A stretch of DNA of 64,000 bases from Rhizobacter koreensis (lineage in GTDB: Bacteria > Pseudomonadota > Gammaproteobacteria > Burkholderiales > Burkholderiaceae_C). The stretch spans positions 62,001 to 126,000 of the forward strand of contig NZ_JABWMJ010000007.1 in NCBI RefSeq assembly GCF_013366375.1, in the 5' to 3' direction. The translations under genes and the position numbers were made by a program. How positions within the stretch are numbered: position 1 is the stretch's first letter; every line of letters starts with the position of its first letter. The notes under the pieces were generated by a model. The model was given only the letters and a program-made list of their open reading frames with translations. It ran no database searches and was not told the DNA's origin. Of the stretch, positions 37,978-49,791 are shown piece by piece.

Positions 37978-40725
37978 TCAGGCGCCCTGCCGCTCGAGGC
38001 GCGCCGCGAGCGCCTGCGCCAGCGTCTCGGTGCTGTCCTGCAGGTGGGCACGCGTTTCGTCGCTCACGTCGGGCCGCGCGGCGACCGCGCGCAGGCGGGC
38101 GAGCAGCGCGTTGGCCTGCATGCGCACCAGGCCCCGGGTGTCGGCACGGGTCGCCGAAGCGGGCCGCAGCAGCACGTTCGAGACGCGGTTGACGTAGTCG
38201 CGCTGCAGCTCGCGACGCAGCGAGGGGATCTCGCCGCCGATCGCGAGCTCGCTCCAGACGGCCTGGGTGACCTGCGCGTAGAGCTCGCCGAGACGGAGCG
38301 CCCGGCCGGGGCCGCTCGGCGCCTTCTCGGCGCTGTCGAGAAGGCGCGTCGCCACCGTGTCGCTGAGCAGGGTGCCGAGCAACGCGCGCTGCATGTCGAG
38401 CACCTGCTGCGACAGCGAGTAGTCGGTCGCGACCGCGACCTCCGAGCCGCGAACGGCGTCGCCGCGCTCGAGGAAATCGGCGCCCAGGCGGCGCTGCAGC
38501 GCCGGCGAGATCCTCAGGCTGTCGGGCGCGAGCAGGCTCTTCGTGATCAGCTCGAGCGCGGCACGCTGCTGCTCGGCGGGCACCGGCGTGAGCGGATCGC
38601 GACCGGTGCCCGGCAGGTCGCGCACGGTGCGCACCCCGCCGATCTGGCGCACCAGCACGTTGCCGGCGCGGGCAACGTCGCGTACCGCGAAGCTCACCGA
38701 GCGGCGCAGCAGGTTGTAGTCCTGCCCGGGGCGCAGCTCGCGCGTCTCCTGGCGGCTCAGCAGCTCCTGCGCGATCGAGATGCGCTTCCTCGCGAAGGCG
38801 ACGACGTCGCTCCCGAGGTCGAACTGCAGCGACTCGGGATCGACTCCGAGGTAGTGGTCCTCGTCGGTGCCGAACGCGAGCAGCGGCTCCGAACTGCGGC
38901 TCGCGATGCGTTCGAGCTCGCGCCGCTCGCCGTCGGCCGTCAGTGCCGGGTCGAGCGGCTTGTAGGCGTACTCGATGGCCCAGTAGTCGTAGGGGCCGAG
39001 GGTGCGGCTGAACGGCACGCCGTACGACGCACGCGGCTGCGCCGGGCCGCCGAGGTTGATCGGCGCGTACTCCATCACCGAGCCGGCGACGCCGTGCTCG
39101 GCGGTGAATGCTCGGTCGGCGAGCTGCTCGGGCGTGTAGACGCGCGAGGCGCGGAAGTTGTGGCGCAGCCCCAGCGTGTGCCCGACCTCGTGCATGGTCG
39201 TGCTCTTGAGGAAGTCGTGGATGAAGCGCTCGGTCTCCTCGCCGCCGAGGTCGAGCTCGCCGCGCGCTTCGAACACGTCGAACGCATAAGCCATCTGCTC
39301 GGCAGCCTGGCTCGCGTAGGTGCACCAGTCGGCCGGGCGCGTGCCGGTGTGCAGCGGCGCGTCGATCGCGGCGAGCGCGCTGCCGCGCTCGCCCGGCGCC
39401 AGGATCTGCTCGCGCACCGCGCGCAGGTCGCGCGAGCCGAAGCTCTCGATGCTGATGTCGGCGTCGAGGATCTCGCCGCTGCGCGGGTCGACGTGGCTCG
39501 GGCCGATGGCGAGAAAGGTCGGCGCCGCGTTGGTGACCCAGCGGATCGACGCGCGGCCGAAGTCGAGCGTGTCGAAGTCGGCGTCCTCGGGCTGCACCTC
39601 GACGCGGATCGCGTCCTTGAAGCCGATCCGCTCGAACGCCTTGTTCCACTCGAGCACGCCTTCGGTGATCGCGGCGCGGTACTTGTACGGCACGCTGCGG
39701 TCGAGCCAGTAGACGATCGGCTTGACCGGCTCGGAGCGTTCGGAGCTCGGGTCGGCCTTCTCGAGGCGCCAGCGGTTCACGTGACGGCGCCGGGCCGAGC
39801 GCTCGAGGTCGTTTCCGTAGTCGACGACGCTGCTGTCGAAGAAGCCGACCCGTGGATCGGCCCGGCGCGGCTGCATCGGCGCGTCGGGCACGCGCCCGAT
39901 CGAGTAGTGCACCGTCATGAACAGGCTGCGCGGGTCGGGCAGGCTGCGCGGCGCCGACGGGCCCGCGGCACCGCCGGGCGTGGGGACGCTGATCGAGCCG
40001 GTCGCGAAATGGCTCAGCACCTCGAGCACGACGAGGTCGGCGCCGGCCCGCACCTCCGTGATCGCCGAGTTGCGCGGGTCGAACGCGTAGCTCTGGCGGT
40101 ACGCGCGCTGCAGGTCCATGCCCAGGCTCAGCAGGTCGGCCATGAAGACCGCGTTGGCCTCGATCAGCACCGCCTTGCGCTGCGGCTCAGGCGCGCTCGC
40201 CACCGCCGCGCTCGCCAGGAGGCTCGGCGAGTAGGCCGCCTCGACGGCGCGCGCCTCCGGCGTTCCGGCCGCAGCCGTGTAGCCGACGTTGCGCCAGAGC
40301 AGCTGGATCTGGTTGTGCACGCGCCGGAACTCGACGATGCCGCTGGCCGCCATCGAGCCGCCGAGGAAGCTGCGCTCGCCGATGCCGGTCTTGAGCTTGG
40401 CCGAGAGGAAGAACGGCCGGTTCAAGTCTTCGGGTGCGACCTCGAGCCAGACCTTGTCGTCCTTCTGCCAGACCGCGAACAGGCCCTCGCTGCGCCGGGC
40501 GCCGCGCACCACGTCGGCGAACGGCCGCAGGTTGCTGCTCGCCGGTGCCGGAGCGGTCGCCGCACCGGGGGCGCGCAGGGCGCCGGCGTCGGCCGGCCGC
40601 GTGTCGGGCGCCGCCATCGGCACCGGAATGCCGATGCTCGCGCATCCCGTGAGGGCGCCGGCGCCGATCGCGACGAGCGCCGACACCAGGCGAGTGGGAG
40701 ACGTTCGCAAGCCGTACCTCTGCAT
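37978..40725 (-). CDS. Zinc-dependent metalloprotease lipoprotein (DUF5117/DUF5118 type)
   Basis: 915 residues. A signal peptide ends in the lipobox LTGC (C28). The catalytic zinc site HEVGHTLGLRHNF lies near residue 510, with a downstream SVMEYAPINL Met-turn-like segment. The upstream region with VYWLDRSVPYKYR and EGVLEWNKAFERIGF matches large secreted gluzincin/metzincin-like proteases annotated as DUF5117/DUF4953. It is expected on the periplasmic side of the envelope; substrates unknown. A 138-base gap separates it from the convergent GGDEF-EAL gene. Confidence 0.88.
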   Translation of the reverse strand: MQRYGLRTSPTRLVSALVAIGAGALTGCASIGIPVPMAAPDTRPADAGALRAPGAATAPAPASSNLRPFADVVRGARRSEGLFAVWQKDDKVWLEVAPEDLNRPFFLSAKLKTGIGERSFLGGSMAASGIVEFRRVHNQIQLLWRNVGYTAAAGTPEARAVEAAYSPSLLASAAVASAPEPQRKAVLIEANAVFMADLLSLGMDLQRAYRQSYAFDPRNSAITEVRAGADLVVLEVLSHFATGSISVPTPGGAAGPSAPRSLPDPRSLFMTVHYSIGRVPDAPMQPRRADPRVGFFDSSVVDYGNDLERSARRRHVNRWRLEKADPSSERSEPVKPIVYWLDRSVPYKYRAAITEGVLEWNKAFERIGFKDAIRVEVQPEDADFDTLDFGRASIRWVTNAAPTFLAIGPSHVDPRSGEILDADISIESFGSRDLRAVREQILAPGERGSALAAIDAPLHTGTRPADWCTYASQAAEQMAYAFDVFEARGELDLGGEETERFIHDFLKSTTMHEVGHTLGLRHNFRASRVYTPEQLADRAFTAEHGVAGSVMEYAPINLGGPAQPRASYGVPFSRTLGPYDYWAIEYAYKPLDPALTADGERRELERIASRSSEPLLAFGTDEDHYLGVDPESLQFDLGSDVVAFARKRISIAQELLSRQETRELRPGQDYNLLRRSVSFAVRDVARAGNVLVRQIGGVRTVRDLPGTGRDPLTPVPAEQQRAALELITKSLLAPDSLRISPALQRRLGADFLERGDAVRGSEVAVATDYSLSQQVLDMQRALLGTLLSDTVATRLLDSAEKAPSGPGRALRLGELYAQVTQAVWSELAIGGEIPSLRRELQRDYVNRVSNVLLRPASATRADTRGLVRMQANALLARLRAVAARPDVSDETRAHLQDSTETLAQALAARLERQGA

Positions 40726-40807
40726 GCGTCGATCGTCGCGCGGCCGACCGTCCGCGTCGAGCCGGGGCAGCCCCGAGGCCGCGCGCCGGCGTGTCGTTTG
40801 TCGCGCG

Positions 40808-42472
<1,665 letters not shown>

Positions 42473-42639
42473 TCGGGCGAGTCCAAGCAAGGGGTGGCGC
42501 GGCGCTGCGGTCCGCGGGGAACCCGGTATTGTCACCGCGCCGGGCACGGGCGTTGCCGCCCCGGCCGCAAACCCCGGCGCCTCGTGCACCGGCCGCCAGC
42601 GCGCGCGTCGCGCCTCCACCCGCAACGGAGCCACGTCCC

Positions 42640-43203
42640 ATGGCCGAGAACATCCGCGTCGCCGTCTTCGTCGGCAGCCTGCGCGCCGAGTCCTACAACC
42701 GGCGCCTCGCGCTTGCCCTTGCCAGGCTCGCGCCCGAGACCTTCACCTTCGAGCACGTCGCGATCGGCGACATCCCGCTCTACAACCAGGACCGCGACGT
42801 CAACCCGCCGGAAGCGATGACGCGCCTGAAGCACGAGGTCGAGTCGGCGCAGGCGCTGCTGTTCGTGACGCCCGAATACAACCGCGGCATTCCGGGCGTG
42901 CTGAAGAACGCGCTCGACACGGCCTCGCGCCCGTGGGGCAAGAACTCGTTCGCGGGCAAGCCCGCGGGCGTGGTCGGGATCTCGGTCGGCGCCATCGGCA
43001 CCGCGCTCGCGCAGCACCAGCTGCGCAACGTGCTCGCCTACCTCGACGTGCCGACGCTCGGCCAGCCCGAGGTGTACCTGCAGTTCAGCGAGGGGCTGCT
43101 CGACGATGCCGGGAACATCTACAAGGACGACACCCGCCGGTTCCTGCAGGGCTGGGTCGACGCCTACGTGGCGTGGGTACGGCGCTTCGTCGCAGCGAGC
43201 TGA
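42640..43203 (+). CDS. NADPH-dependent FMN reductase (flavodoxin-like)
   Basis: 187 residues with the flavodoxin-like phosphate loop VGSLRAESYNRRLA and the FMN-contacting TPEYNRGIPGVLKNALD, followed by PWGKNSFAGKPAGVVGIS. Members reduce FMN, azo dyes, chromate or quinones with NAD(P)H. The substrate here cannot be told from sequence. ATG at 42640; a single gene divergent from ettA across 167 bases. Confidence 0.92.
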   Translation: MAENIRVAVFVGSLRAESYNRRLALALARLAPETFTFEHVAIGDIPLYNQDRDVNPPEAMTRLKHEVESAQALLFVTPEYNRGIPGVLKNALDTASRPWGKNSFAGKPAGVVGISVGAIGTALAQHQLRNVLAYLDVPTLGQPEVYLQFSEGLLDDAGNIYKDDTRRFLQGWVDAYVAWVRRFVAAS

Positions 43204-43473
43204 GCGATCTCCGGCTGGCGAGAGCGGCGCGTCGAGCCTGCGGGCGGCGTTCGCCGCGGCGCGTGCAGGCGATCGCCGAAGAAGCCCCGGGAACCCAAGC
43301 CTGCACCGGCGAAGGGCCATTCGACGCCGGCCGTTACAATGCGCCACCGACGCGGTCTCCAGTCATCGCGTCCGACGTCATCCCTGACGGAGCGCCCGCG
43401 GCGCTCGCACCTTCCCCCTCTGCCTGCGACTGGCGCCCGTGACACGGGCGCGGGCCGACCCGTTTGGAACCCC

Positions 43474-44895
43474 ATGTCCTTTGACTCTCTCGGCCTCGCC
43501 GAGCCCTTGCTGCGCGCCGTTCACGAATACGGCTACGAGACCCCGACCCCGATCCAGGCCCAAGCAATCCCCGCCGTGCTGTCCGGCGGCGACGTCATGG
43601 GCGGCGCCCAGACCGGCACCGGCAAGACCGCCGGGTTCGTGCTGCCGATGCTGCACCGCCTGATGGCCAAGCCGGCCGTGCGCGATGCCAAGGGGCGCCT
43701 GCCGATCCGCGCCCTCATCCTCACCCCCACCCGCGAACTCGCCGCCCAGGTCGAGGAAAGCGTGCGCACCTACGGCAAGCACGCGCGCCTCTCGAGCATG
43801 GTCATGTTCGGCGGCGTCGGCATGCAGCCGCAGATCGACAAGCTTCGGCGCGGCGTCGACATCCTGGTCGCGACGCCGGGCCGCCTGCTCGACCACCATC
43901 AGCAGGGCACGCTTGACCTAAAGAGCGTCGAGATCTTCGTGCTCGACGAAGCCGACCGCATGCTCGACATGGGCTTCATCCACGACATTAAGAAGGTGCT
44001 CGCGGTGCTGCCCCAGAAGAAGCAGAGCCTGCTCTTCTCGGCGACCTTCAGCGACGAGATCAAGGCGCTTGCCGACCGCCTGCTGAACCAGCCGGTGCTG
44101 ATTGAGGTGGCGCGCCGCAACCAGACCGCCGACACCATCGCGCAGAAGGTGCACCCGGTCGGCCGCGAGCTGAAGAAGGACCTGCTGGTCCACCTGATCA
44201 AGGAGAACGACTGGCAGCAGGTGCTCGTCTTCACGCGCATGAAGCACGGCGCCAACCGCCTGGTCGAGCACCTCGTGAAGAACGGCATCAGCGCGATGGC
44301 GATCCACGGCAACAAGAGCCAGACCGCGCGCACCAAGGCGCTCGCCGACTTCAAGAACGGCGACCTGCAGGTGCTGGTCGCGACCGACATCGCCGCGCGC
44401 GGCATCGACATCGACCAGCTGCCGCACGTCGTCAACTACGAGCTGCCGAACGTCCCCGAGGACTACGTGCACCGCATCGGCCGCACGGGTCGCGCCGGCG
44501 CGCAGGGCGAGGCGGTCTCGCTGGTCTGCGTGGACGAGAACGGGTTCCTCCGCGACATCGAGCGCCTCATCAAGCGCGAGATCCCGAAGGAAGTCATCGC
44601 CGGCTTCGAGCCGCAACCGGGCGAGCGCCCCGAGCCGATCGTGCTCGGCCGCATGGTGATCGGCGAAGGCGCCGGCCGCGGCGGCTCGCGTGGCACCGGT
44701 GGCGGTGGCCGTGGCTACGGCGACTCGCGCGGCGGCTCCGGCCGCCCGGGCGGCGCGCCGCAGGGTGCACGTGCCGGCGGCAACGCCGCGCCGCGCGGTC
44801 GCGCCGGCGCACCGGCGCCGCGCGGCGGCGACTCGCGCGGTCCGCGCGACGGCGCCGCGCGCCCGCTCGGTCGCCTGACCGATCCGAAGCGCTAA
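43474..44895 (+). CDS. rhlE: DEAD-box RNA helicase, RhlE type
   Basis: 473 residues. Q motif ([13 protein letters not shown]), motif I AQTGTGKT, Ia [15 protein letters not shown] at [18 protein letters not shown], and IV-VI including [11 protein letters not shown] and [10 protein letters not shown]. The C-terminal 90 residues are Gly/Arg-rich (RGG-like) and disordered, as in RhlE. It unwinds RNA in ribosome assembly and decay. A TACAAT at 43335-43340 could be its -10 box. A 270-base gap precedes it. Confidence 0.93.
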   Translation: MSFDSLGLAEPLLRAVHEYGYETPTPIQAQAIPAVLSGGDVMGGAQTGTGKTAGFVLPMLHRLMAKPAVRDAKGRLPIRALILTPTRELAAQVEESVRTYGKHARLSSMVMFGGVGMQPQIDKLRRGVDILVATPGRLLDHHQQGTLDLKSVEIFVLDEADRMLDMGFIHDIKKVLAVLPQKKQSLLFSATFSDEIKALADRLLNQPVLIEVARRNQTADTIAQKVHPVGRELKKDLLVHLIKENDWQQVLVFTRMKHGANRLVEHLVKNGISAMAIHGNKSQTARTKALADFKNGDLQVLVATDIAARGIDIDQLPHVVNYELPNVPEDYVHRIGRTGRAGAQGEAVSLVCVDENGFLRDIERLIKREIPKEVIAGFEPQPGERPEPIVLGRMVIGEGAGRGGSRGTGGGGRGYGDSRGGSGRPGGAPQGARAGGNAAPRGRAGAPAPRGGDSRGPRDGAARPLGRLTDPKR

Positions 44896-44918
44896 CCCCC
44901 GGGCGCGGGAGCTGGCCG

Positions 44919-45626
44919 ATGCATCGGGACGATGACATGGGCAGCTCCTCGCCGCGCCGCGCGCTGATCGCCGGCGCGACCGGCCTCGTCGGCCGCGAGC
45001 TCGTCGAGCGTCTGCTCGCCGACCCTGCCTGCAGGTCGCTGACCGTCCTGGTGCGGCGCCTCGACGCGCTGCCGCCGCGCCCCAAGCTCGCCCTCGTCGA
45101 GTTGTCCGACGCGGCGCTGGCGAGCTTGCCGGCGCTCGACGACGTCTACGTCGCGCTCGGCACCACGATCGCGGTTGCCGGCTCCGAGGCCGCCTTCCGC
45201 GCGGTCGACCTCGACCTCGTCGTCGCCGTGGCACGCGCCGCGCGCGCCGCCGGCGCGACACGGCTTGCGCTGGTCTCGGCGCACGGTGCCGACACGCGCT
45301 CGCGGATCTTCTACAACCGCGTCAAGGGCGAAGCCGAGGCCGCGGTGCGCACGCTCGGCTTCGAGCGCGTGGCCATCGCGCGTCCTTCGCTGCTCCTCGG
45401 CCACCGCGAGCGCCTCGGCCAGCCGCCGCGCCCGATCGAGCGCCTCGCGATGCGGCTCGGGCCGCTGCTCGGCGTGCTGCCGGCGTCGGTGCGGCCCATC
45501 GCGGCCGGCGCGGTCGCCGCGGCGCTCGTCGATGCGCTGCACCGGGCGCCGTCCGGTGTCGAGGTGCTGACGTCGGCCGGCATGCAGTCGTTCGCCCGCG
45601 CTGGGCACCGTGCGCCGGCCGAATAA
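44919..45626 (+). CDS. NAD(P)H-binding Rossmann protein (HTATIP2/atypical SDR-like)
   Basis: 235 residues with nucleotide-binding LIAGATGLVGRELVERLL near the N terminus, then VALGTTIAVAGSEAAFRAVD, LVSAHGADTRSRIFYNRVKGEAE and IARPSLLLGHRE. This is the pattern of the HTATIP2/TIP30-like atypical SDR group. Substrate unknown. An ATG at 44919 has a GGGAG site nine bases upstream; a second ATG at 44937 is also possible. It lies 23 bases after rhlE and may be cotranscribed. Confidence 0.86.
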   Translation: MHRDDDMGSSSPRRALIAGATGLVGRELVERLLADPACRSLTVLVRRLDALPPRPKLALVELSDAALASLPALDDVYVALGTTIAVAGSEAAFRAVDLDLVVAVARAARAAGATRLALVSAHGADTRSRIFYNRVKGEAEAAVRTLGFERVAIARPSLLLGHRERLGQPPRPIERLAMRLGPLLGVLPASVRPIAAGAVAAALVDALHRAPSGVEVLTSAGMQSFARAGHRAPAE

Positions 45627-45757
45627 CCCTTCAGGCTGCCCGTAGGTGCGGCGCTTGCCTTGTGAATCCAGAATGCGGCCCGACATGGCGTGAACAGGCG
45701 CCGGCGTGTGTGACACTGCGGCGAGCGGCCCCCGCCACCACCAGGAGACCTCAACCG

Positions 45758-46690
45758 ATGAAATCGCTGATCATGGTTCTGACCCTCGCCGTCGCGGCGG
45801 CTGGCTTCGCGCCGGTCGACGCCGAGGCGCGACGACTCGGCGGCGGCGGCTTCTCGGGCATGCAGCGCAGCCTGCCGGCGCGCCCGGCACCGTCGACGCT
45901 GCCCGCCCGTCCGGCGACCACGCCGGCGGCGACGCCCGCGGCCGTCCCCGGCGCCGCTGCCGCAGCCGCCGCGCCGCGCCGCTCGTGGCTGGGGCCGATC
46001 GCCGGCCTAGCCGCCGGTCTGGGCATCGCCGCGCTGATGAGCCACCTCGGCCTCGGCGCCGCGTTCGGCAACATCCTCACGATGCTGCTGCTCGCCGCGG
46101 CCGCGTTCTTCGTGATCCGCTTCCTGCTGCGCCGCTTCGGCCCGGCAGCGAACCGTGACACGGCGACCGCGAACGGCATGCGCTTGGCCGGCGCCGGCGC
46201 TCCGGCCGACGCCGCCGACCTGCGCAGCAACCGCAACGCGTTCGAGCCGGCGCCGGCCGCCGCGGCCGCCGGCCTCGGCCCGACCGCCGCCGCGACCGAC
46301 GTCTCGAACGTGCCGGCCGACTTCGACCGTGCCGCCTTCGAGCGCGTGGCCAAGATGATCTTCATTCGCATGCAGGCGGCGAACGATCGCGCCGACCTCA
46401 ACGACCTGCGCAACTTCACGACCCCCGAGATGTTCGCGGCGGTCCGCCTCGATCTGCAGGAGCGCGGCCCGGCGGCTCAGCAGACGGACGTCGTGAAGAT
46501 CGATGCCGAGGTGCTCGACGTCGCGCAGGAAGCGACGCAGCAGGTGGTGAGCGTGCGCTTCCACGGCCTGATCCGCGAGGAGCTCGACGGCGCGGCGGCA
46601 CCGTTCGACGAGGTCTGGCACCTGGTCAAGCCGACCGACGGCAGCCGCGAGTGGGCGATCGCCGGCATCCAGCAGACGCAGGCCGCCTGA
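45758..46690 (+). CDS. Tim44-like domain membrane/periplasmic protein
   Basis: 310 residues. Signal sequence or first helix 1-22, a low-complexity Ala/Pro/Thr stretch (50-72), a helical hairpin (about 77-125, WLGPIAGLAAGLGIAALMSHLG then FGNILTMLLLAAAAFFVIRFLL given by region), and a C-terminal Tim44-like domain (about 190-305) with FERVAKMIFIRMQAANDRADLNDLR-type and FDEVWHLVKP strands. Function unknown in bacteria. A good AGGAG site lies at 45743-45747. A clear terminator follows. Confidence 0.85.
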   Translation: MKSLIMVLTLAVAAAGFAPVDAEARRLGGGGFSGMQRSLPARPAPSTLPARPATTPAATPAAVPGAAAAAAAPRRSWLGPIAGLAAGLGIAALMSHLGLGAAFGNILTMLLLAAAAFFVIRFLLRRFGPAANRDTATANGMRLAGAGAPADAADLRSNRNAFEPAPAAAAAGLGPTAAATDVSNVPADFDRAAFERVAKMIFIRMQAANDRADLNDLRNFTTPEMFAAVRLDLQERGPAAQQTDVVKIDAEVLDVAQEATQQVVSVRFHGLIREELDGAAAPFDEVWHLVKPTDGSREWAIAGIQQTQAA

Positions 46691-46715
46691 TCGCCGGGTC
46701 CGGCGCGGTGTGACG

Positions 46716-46744
46716 AAGGGAGGCTGCGGCCTCCCTTTCTTCTT
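46716..46744 (+). terminator. rho-independent terminator after the Tim44-like gene
   Basis: A nine-base perfect stem AAGGGAGGC/GCCTCCCTT with a TGCG loop, followed by a T-rich run TCTTCTT, 26 bases after the stop codon. Confidence 0.8.
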
Positions 46745-46857
46745 GCCGGCGCCGAACGGTCATCGAGCGTGGGGGACGGCGTGGCGGCCGTGGCGGCGCA
46801 GCGGCGTGCCCTCGCCGGGTGCGGCATGATCGGCGCCCCCTCACCCGCCGCCCTCCC

Positions 46858-47613
46858 ATGTCGACCCACCTCTACATCCTGACCGGCGCATCGCGCGGGC
46901 TCGGCGCCGCCATCGCGCGCCAGCTGGTCGATCCCGCGCACACGCTGCTCTGCCTGTCGCGGGCGACCTCGCCGGCACTCGACGAATTCGCGTCCGAGCG
47001 CGGCGTGCGGGTCGAGCAGTGGTCGGTCGACCTCGCCGACCCGCCGGCGGCGGCGGCGCGCCTCGAGACCTGGCTGCGCGCCGAAGGCGGCGCGTTCGAC
47101 GCCGCGACGCTGATCAACAACGCCGGCGTGCTGGCGCCTGCCGGTGCGCTCGACGCCGCCGGCGACGCGACGATCTCGTCGGCGCTGCGGGTCGGGCTCG
47201 AGGCGCCGATGCTGCTCGCGGCCGCGTTCCTGCGCGCGACCGCCGACCGGAGCGGCGCGCGCCGCATCCTCAACGTCTCGTCGGGGCTCGGGCGGCGCGC
47301 GATGGCCGGCCAGACGACCTACTGCGCCGCCAAGGCCGGGCTCGACCACTTCACGCGCGCGCTCGCGCTCGACGAGGCGCTCAAGCCCAATGGCGCGCGC
47401 GTCTGCTCGCTGGCACCCGGCGTCATCGACACCGACATGCAGCAGCAGCTGCGCAGCGCCGACGACCCCGGCTTTCCGGACCGGCGCAACTTCGTCTACT
47501 TGAAGGACGCCGGGCAGCTGACGTCGCCCGAGAACGCGGCGGCGCGCGTTCTGGCGTACCTGGCCCGACCGGACTTCGGCAGCCAGGCCGTCGCCGACGT
47601 CCGCGATGCGTGA
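46858..47613 (+). CDS. Short-chain dehydrogenase/reductase
   Basis: 251 residues of the classical SDR fold: TGASRGLGAAIA cofactor loop, LINNAGVLAP, LNVSSGLGRRA with the catalytic serine, and YCAAK as the catalytic Tyr-Lys pair. The length and the GVIDTDMQQQLR segment resemble sepiapterin-reductase/benzil-reductase-like SDRs; substrate unknown. Its stop overlaps the start of the S9 peptidase by eight bases, so the two are coupled. Confidence 0.9.
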   Translation: MSTHLYILTGASRGLGAAIARQLVDPAHTLLCLSRATSPALDEFASERGVRVEQWSVDLADPPAAAARLETWLRAEGGAFDAATLINNAGVLAPAGALDAAGDATISSALRVGLEAPMLLAAAFLRATADRSGARRILNVSSGLGRRAMAGQTTYCAAKAGLDHFTRALALDEALKPNGARVCSLAPGVIDTDMQQQLRSADDPGFPDRRNFVYLKDAGQLTSPENAAARVLAYLARPDFGSQAVADVRDA

Positions 47614-49654
47614 CGCGGCGCCGACGCGGCCGGCCACCGTTCGCCCGGCAGGCCTGCGCAGGCTCGCGCGCGTCGCCCTCGTGCTGACGGCGGTCGCGCT
47701 CGCCGGCTGCGCGGCGCGCGAACCCGCCAAGCCCGGCCGCAACGACGTCGTCGCGCCGAACCCCAACCTGCATGTCGAGGGCATTCCGCCGATCCCGCGC
47801 AGCCTTGCCGAGTCGGTCGCCCGCTACACCGAGTTCCGCGGCCACGGCTTCGTCGACTGGCATCCGACGCGACGCGAGATGCTGGTGGCGCATCGCAAGG
47901 CGGGTGCCAGCACGGTGCAGCTGTTCCGGCTTGCGGCTCCGGGCGCCGAGCCCGAGCCGCTGACCGACTTCGCCGACCCGGTGCGGCGCGCGCGCTACGA
48001 GCCGATCGAGGGCCGTTACGCGGTGTTCGAGCGCAGCAGCGGCGGCGACGAGGCGGCCCAGCTCTACGCGCTCGACCTTGCGACCCGCGCCGTGACCGGC
48101 TTCACCGAACCCGGCCAGCGCCACGCGATCGAGGCCTGGCTGCACCGCTCGCCGCGCCTCGTCTATTCGTCGGTGCCGCTCGACCGCACGGCCGCCGGCG
48201 GCCGGCGCGATGCGGTGACGCAGACGCTCACCCTGGTCGACCCGCTCGCCCCCGAGACACGGCGCCGCATCGCCGAGCTGCCGGGCGGCGGCTGGGACGT
48301 CGGCGCGGTGTCGTGGGACGACCGCCATGCGGCGCTCACGCGCTACGTCTCGGCCGGCGAGTCGGAGGTCTGGCTGCTCGACCTCGCGAGCGGCGAGCGC
48401 CGCCAGGTGCTGCCGGCGCCGGGTTCGCCCAAGGCGACCCACTTCCCGACCGTGTGGAAGCGCGATGGCACGGGCTTCTACGTCATCAGCGACCGCACCG
48501 GCGAGTTCCGGCAGCTGATGTTCTATGCGCTCGCCGGTGGTCGCTTGACGCCGATCACCCACGCGATCCCCTGGGACGTCGAAGGCGTGTCGCTGAGCGC
48601 CGACGGACGGCTGCTCGCCGTGCGGGTGAACGTCGAGGGCCGCCAGGAGCTGCGCTTCTTCGACGCGGACTCGTTTCACGAACTGCCGACGCCGGCGGCG
48701 CCGCCGGGCAGCGTGCGTGGCGCCGTGTTCCACCCCCGGCTGCCACTGCTCGCCCTCACCATCGACAGCAACCGGGCGCCGAGCCAGATCGCGACGCTCG
48801 ACCCGGCGAGCACCGCGAGCGTCGCCTGGACCCGGCCGTACGCGCCGCCCGGTGTCGACCCCGCGACCTTCGGCGAGCAGCGCATCGTGCGCTGGAAGAG
48901 CTTCGACGGGCGCGAGATCAGCGCCATCCTCGACGCGCCACCGGCGCGCTTCGGCGGCCGCCGCCCGGTGCTGATCGACATCCACGGCGGCCCCGAAGGC
49001 CAGGCCGAATTCGGCTTCATCGGCCGCTACAACCACTTTGTCGAGGAGCTTGGCATCGCGCTGATCCGCCCCAACGTGCGCGGCTCGTCGGGGTTCGGCA
49101 AGACCTTCATGAGCCTCGACGACGGCCGGCGCCGCGAGGATTCGGTCAAGGACATCGGCGCCCTGCTGGACTGGATCGCGACGCAGCCCAACCTCAACGC
49201 GCAGCGCGTGCTCGTCTCCGGCGGCAGCTACGGCGGGTACATGAGCCTGGCCGTCGCCACGCACTACCCGGAGCGCATCGCCGGCGCGATCGACGTCGTC
49301 GGCATCTCCAACTTCGTGAGCTTTCTCGAGAACACCGAAAGCTATCGGCGCGACCTGCGCCGCGTGGAATACGGCGACGAGCGCGATCCGGCGATGCGCG
49401 AGTTCCTGCTCTCGATCTCGCCGCTCACCCACGCGACCAGGATCACCAAGCCGCTTTTCGTGGTGCAGGGCCGCAACGACCCGCGCGTGCCGGTCGGCGA
49501 GGCCGAGCAGATCGTCGCGCGGGTGCGCGCCAACGGCACGCCGGTCTGGTACCTGCGCGCCGAAAACGAAGGCCATGGCTTCGCGCGCAAGGAGAACGCC
49601 GATTTCCAGTTCCAGGCGATGCTGATGTTCATGCAGCAGACACTGCTGAAGTAG
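47606..49654 (+). CDS. S9 family prolyl oligopeptidase-type lipoprotein
   Basis: 682 residues. Lipobox LAGC with C35 after a basic N terminus and helix. Residues 60-420 form a beta-propeller with WDVGAVSWDDRHAALTRY-type and FYVISDRTGEFRQL-type blades. The C-terminal alpha/beta hydrolase has the nucleophile in SGGSYGGYMS (near residue 540), the acid in VVQGRNDPRVP and the base in AENEGHGFA. It cleaves short peptides, probably in the periplasm. It overlaps the SDR gene by eight bases. Confidence 0.92.
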   Translation: MRDAAPTRPATVRPAGLRRLARVALVLTAVALAGCAAREPAKPGRNDVVAPNPNLHVEGIPPIPRSLAESVARYTEFRGHGFVDWHPTRREMLVAHRKAGASTVQLFRLAAPGAEPEPLTDFADPVRRARYEPIEGRYAVFERSSGGDEAAQLYALDLATRAVTGFTEPGQRHAIEAWLHRSPRLVYSSVPLDRTAAGGRRDAVTQTLTLVDPLAPETRRRIAELPGGGWDVGAVSWDDRHAALTRYVSAGESEVWLLDLASGERRQVLPAPGSPKATHFPTVWKRDGTGFYVISDRTGEFRQLMFYALAGGRLTPITHAIPWDVEGVSLSADGRLLAVRVNVEGRQELRFFDADSFHELPTPAAPPGSVRGAVFHPRLPLLALTIDSNRAPSQIATLDPASTASVAWTRPYAPPGVDPATFGEQRIVRWKSFDGREISAILDAPPARFGGRRPVLIDIHGGPEGQAEFGFIGRYNHFVEELGIALIRPNVRGSSGFGKTFMSLDDGRRREDSVKDIGALLDWIATQPNLNAQRVLVSGGSYGGYMSLAVATHYPERIAGAIDVVGISNFVSFLENTESYRRDLRRVEYGDERDPAMREFLLSISPLTHATRITKPLFVVQGRNDPRVPVGEAEQIVARVRANGTPVWYLRAENEGHGFARKENADFQFQAMLMFMQQTLLK

Positions 49655-49791
49655 CGCCCGCGCCGCCGCACGGCGAGCGTGCGAAAGTCGCGGTCGGCCG
49701 AATTGGGGCCGGCAGGCAGGCGTGTTCGGGCGAACGGCGGCATCGCATCGCGCCTATGCTCGCTGCCTTCGTCGGGGTGGAGTGACGGTTG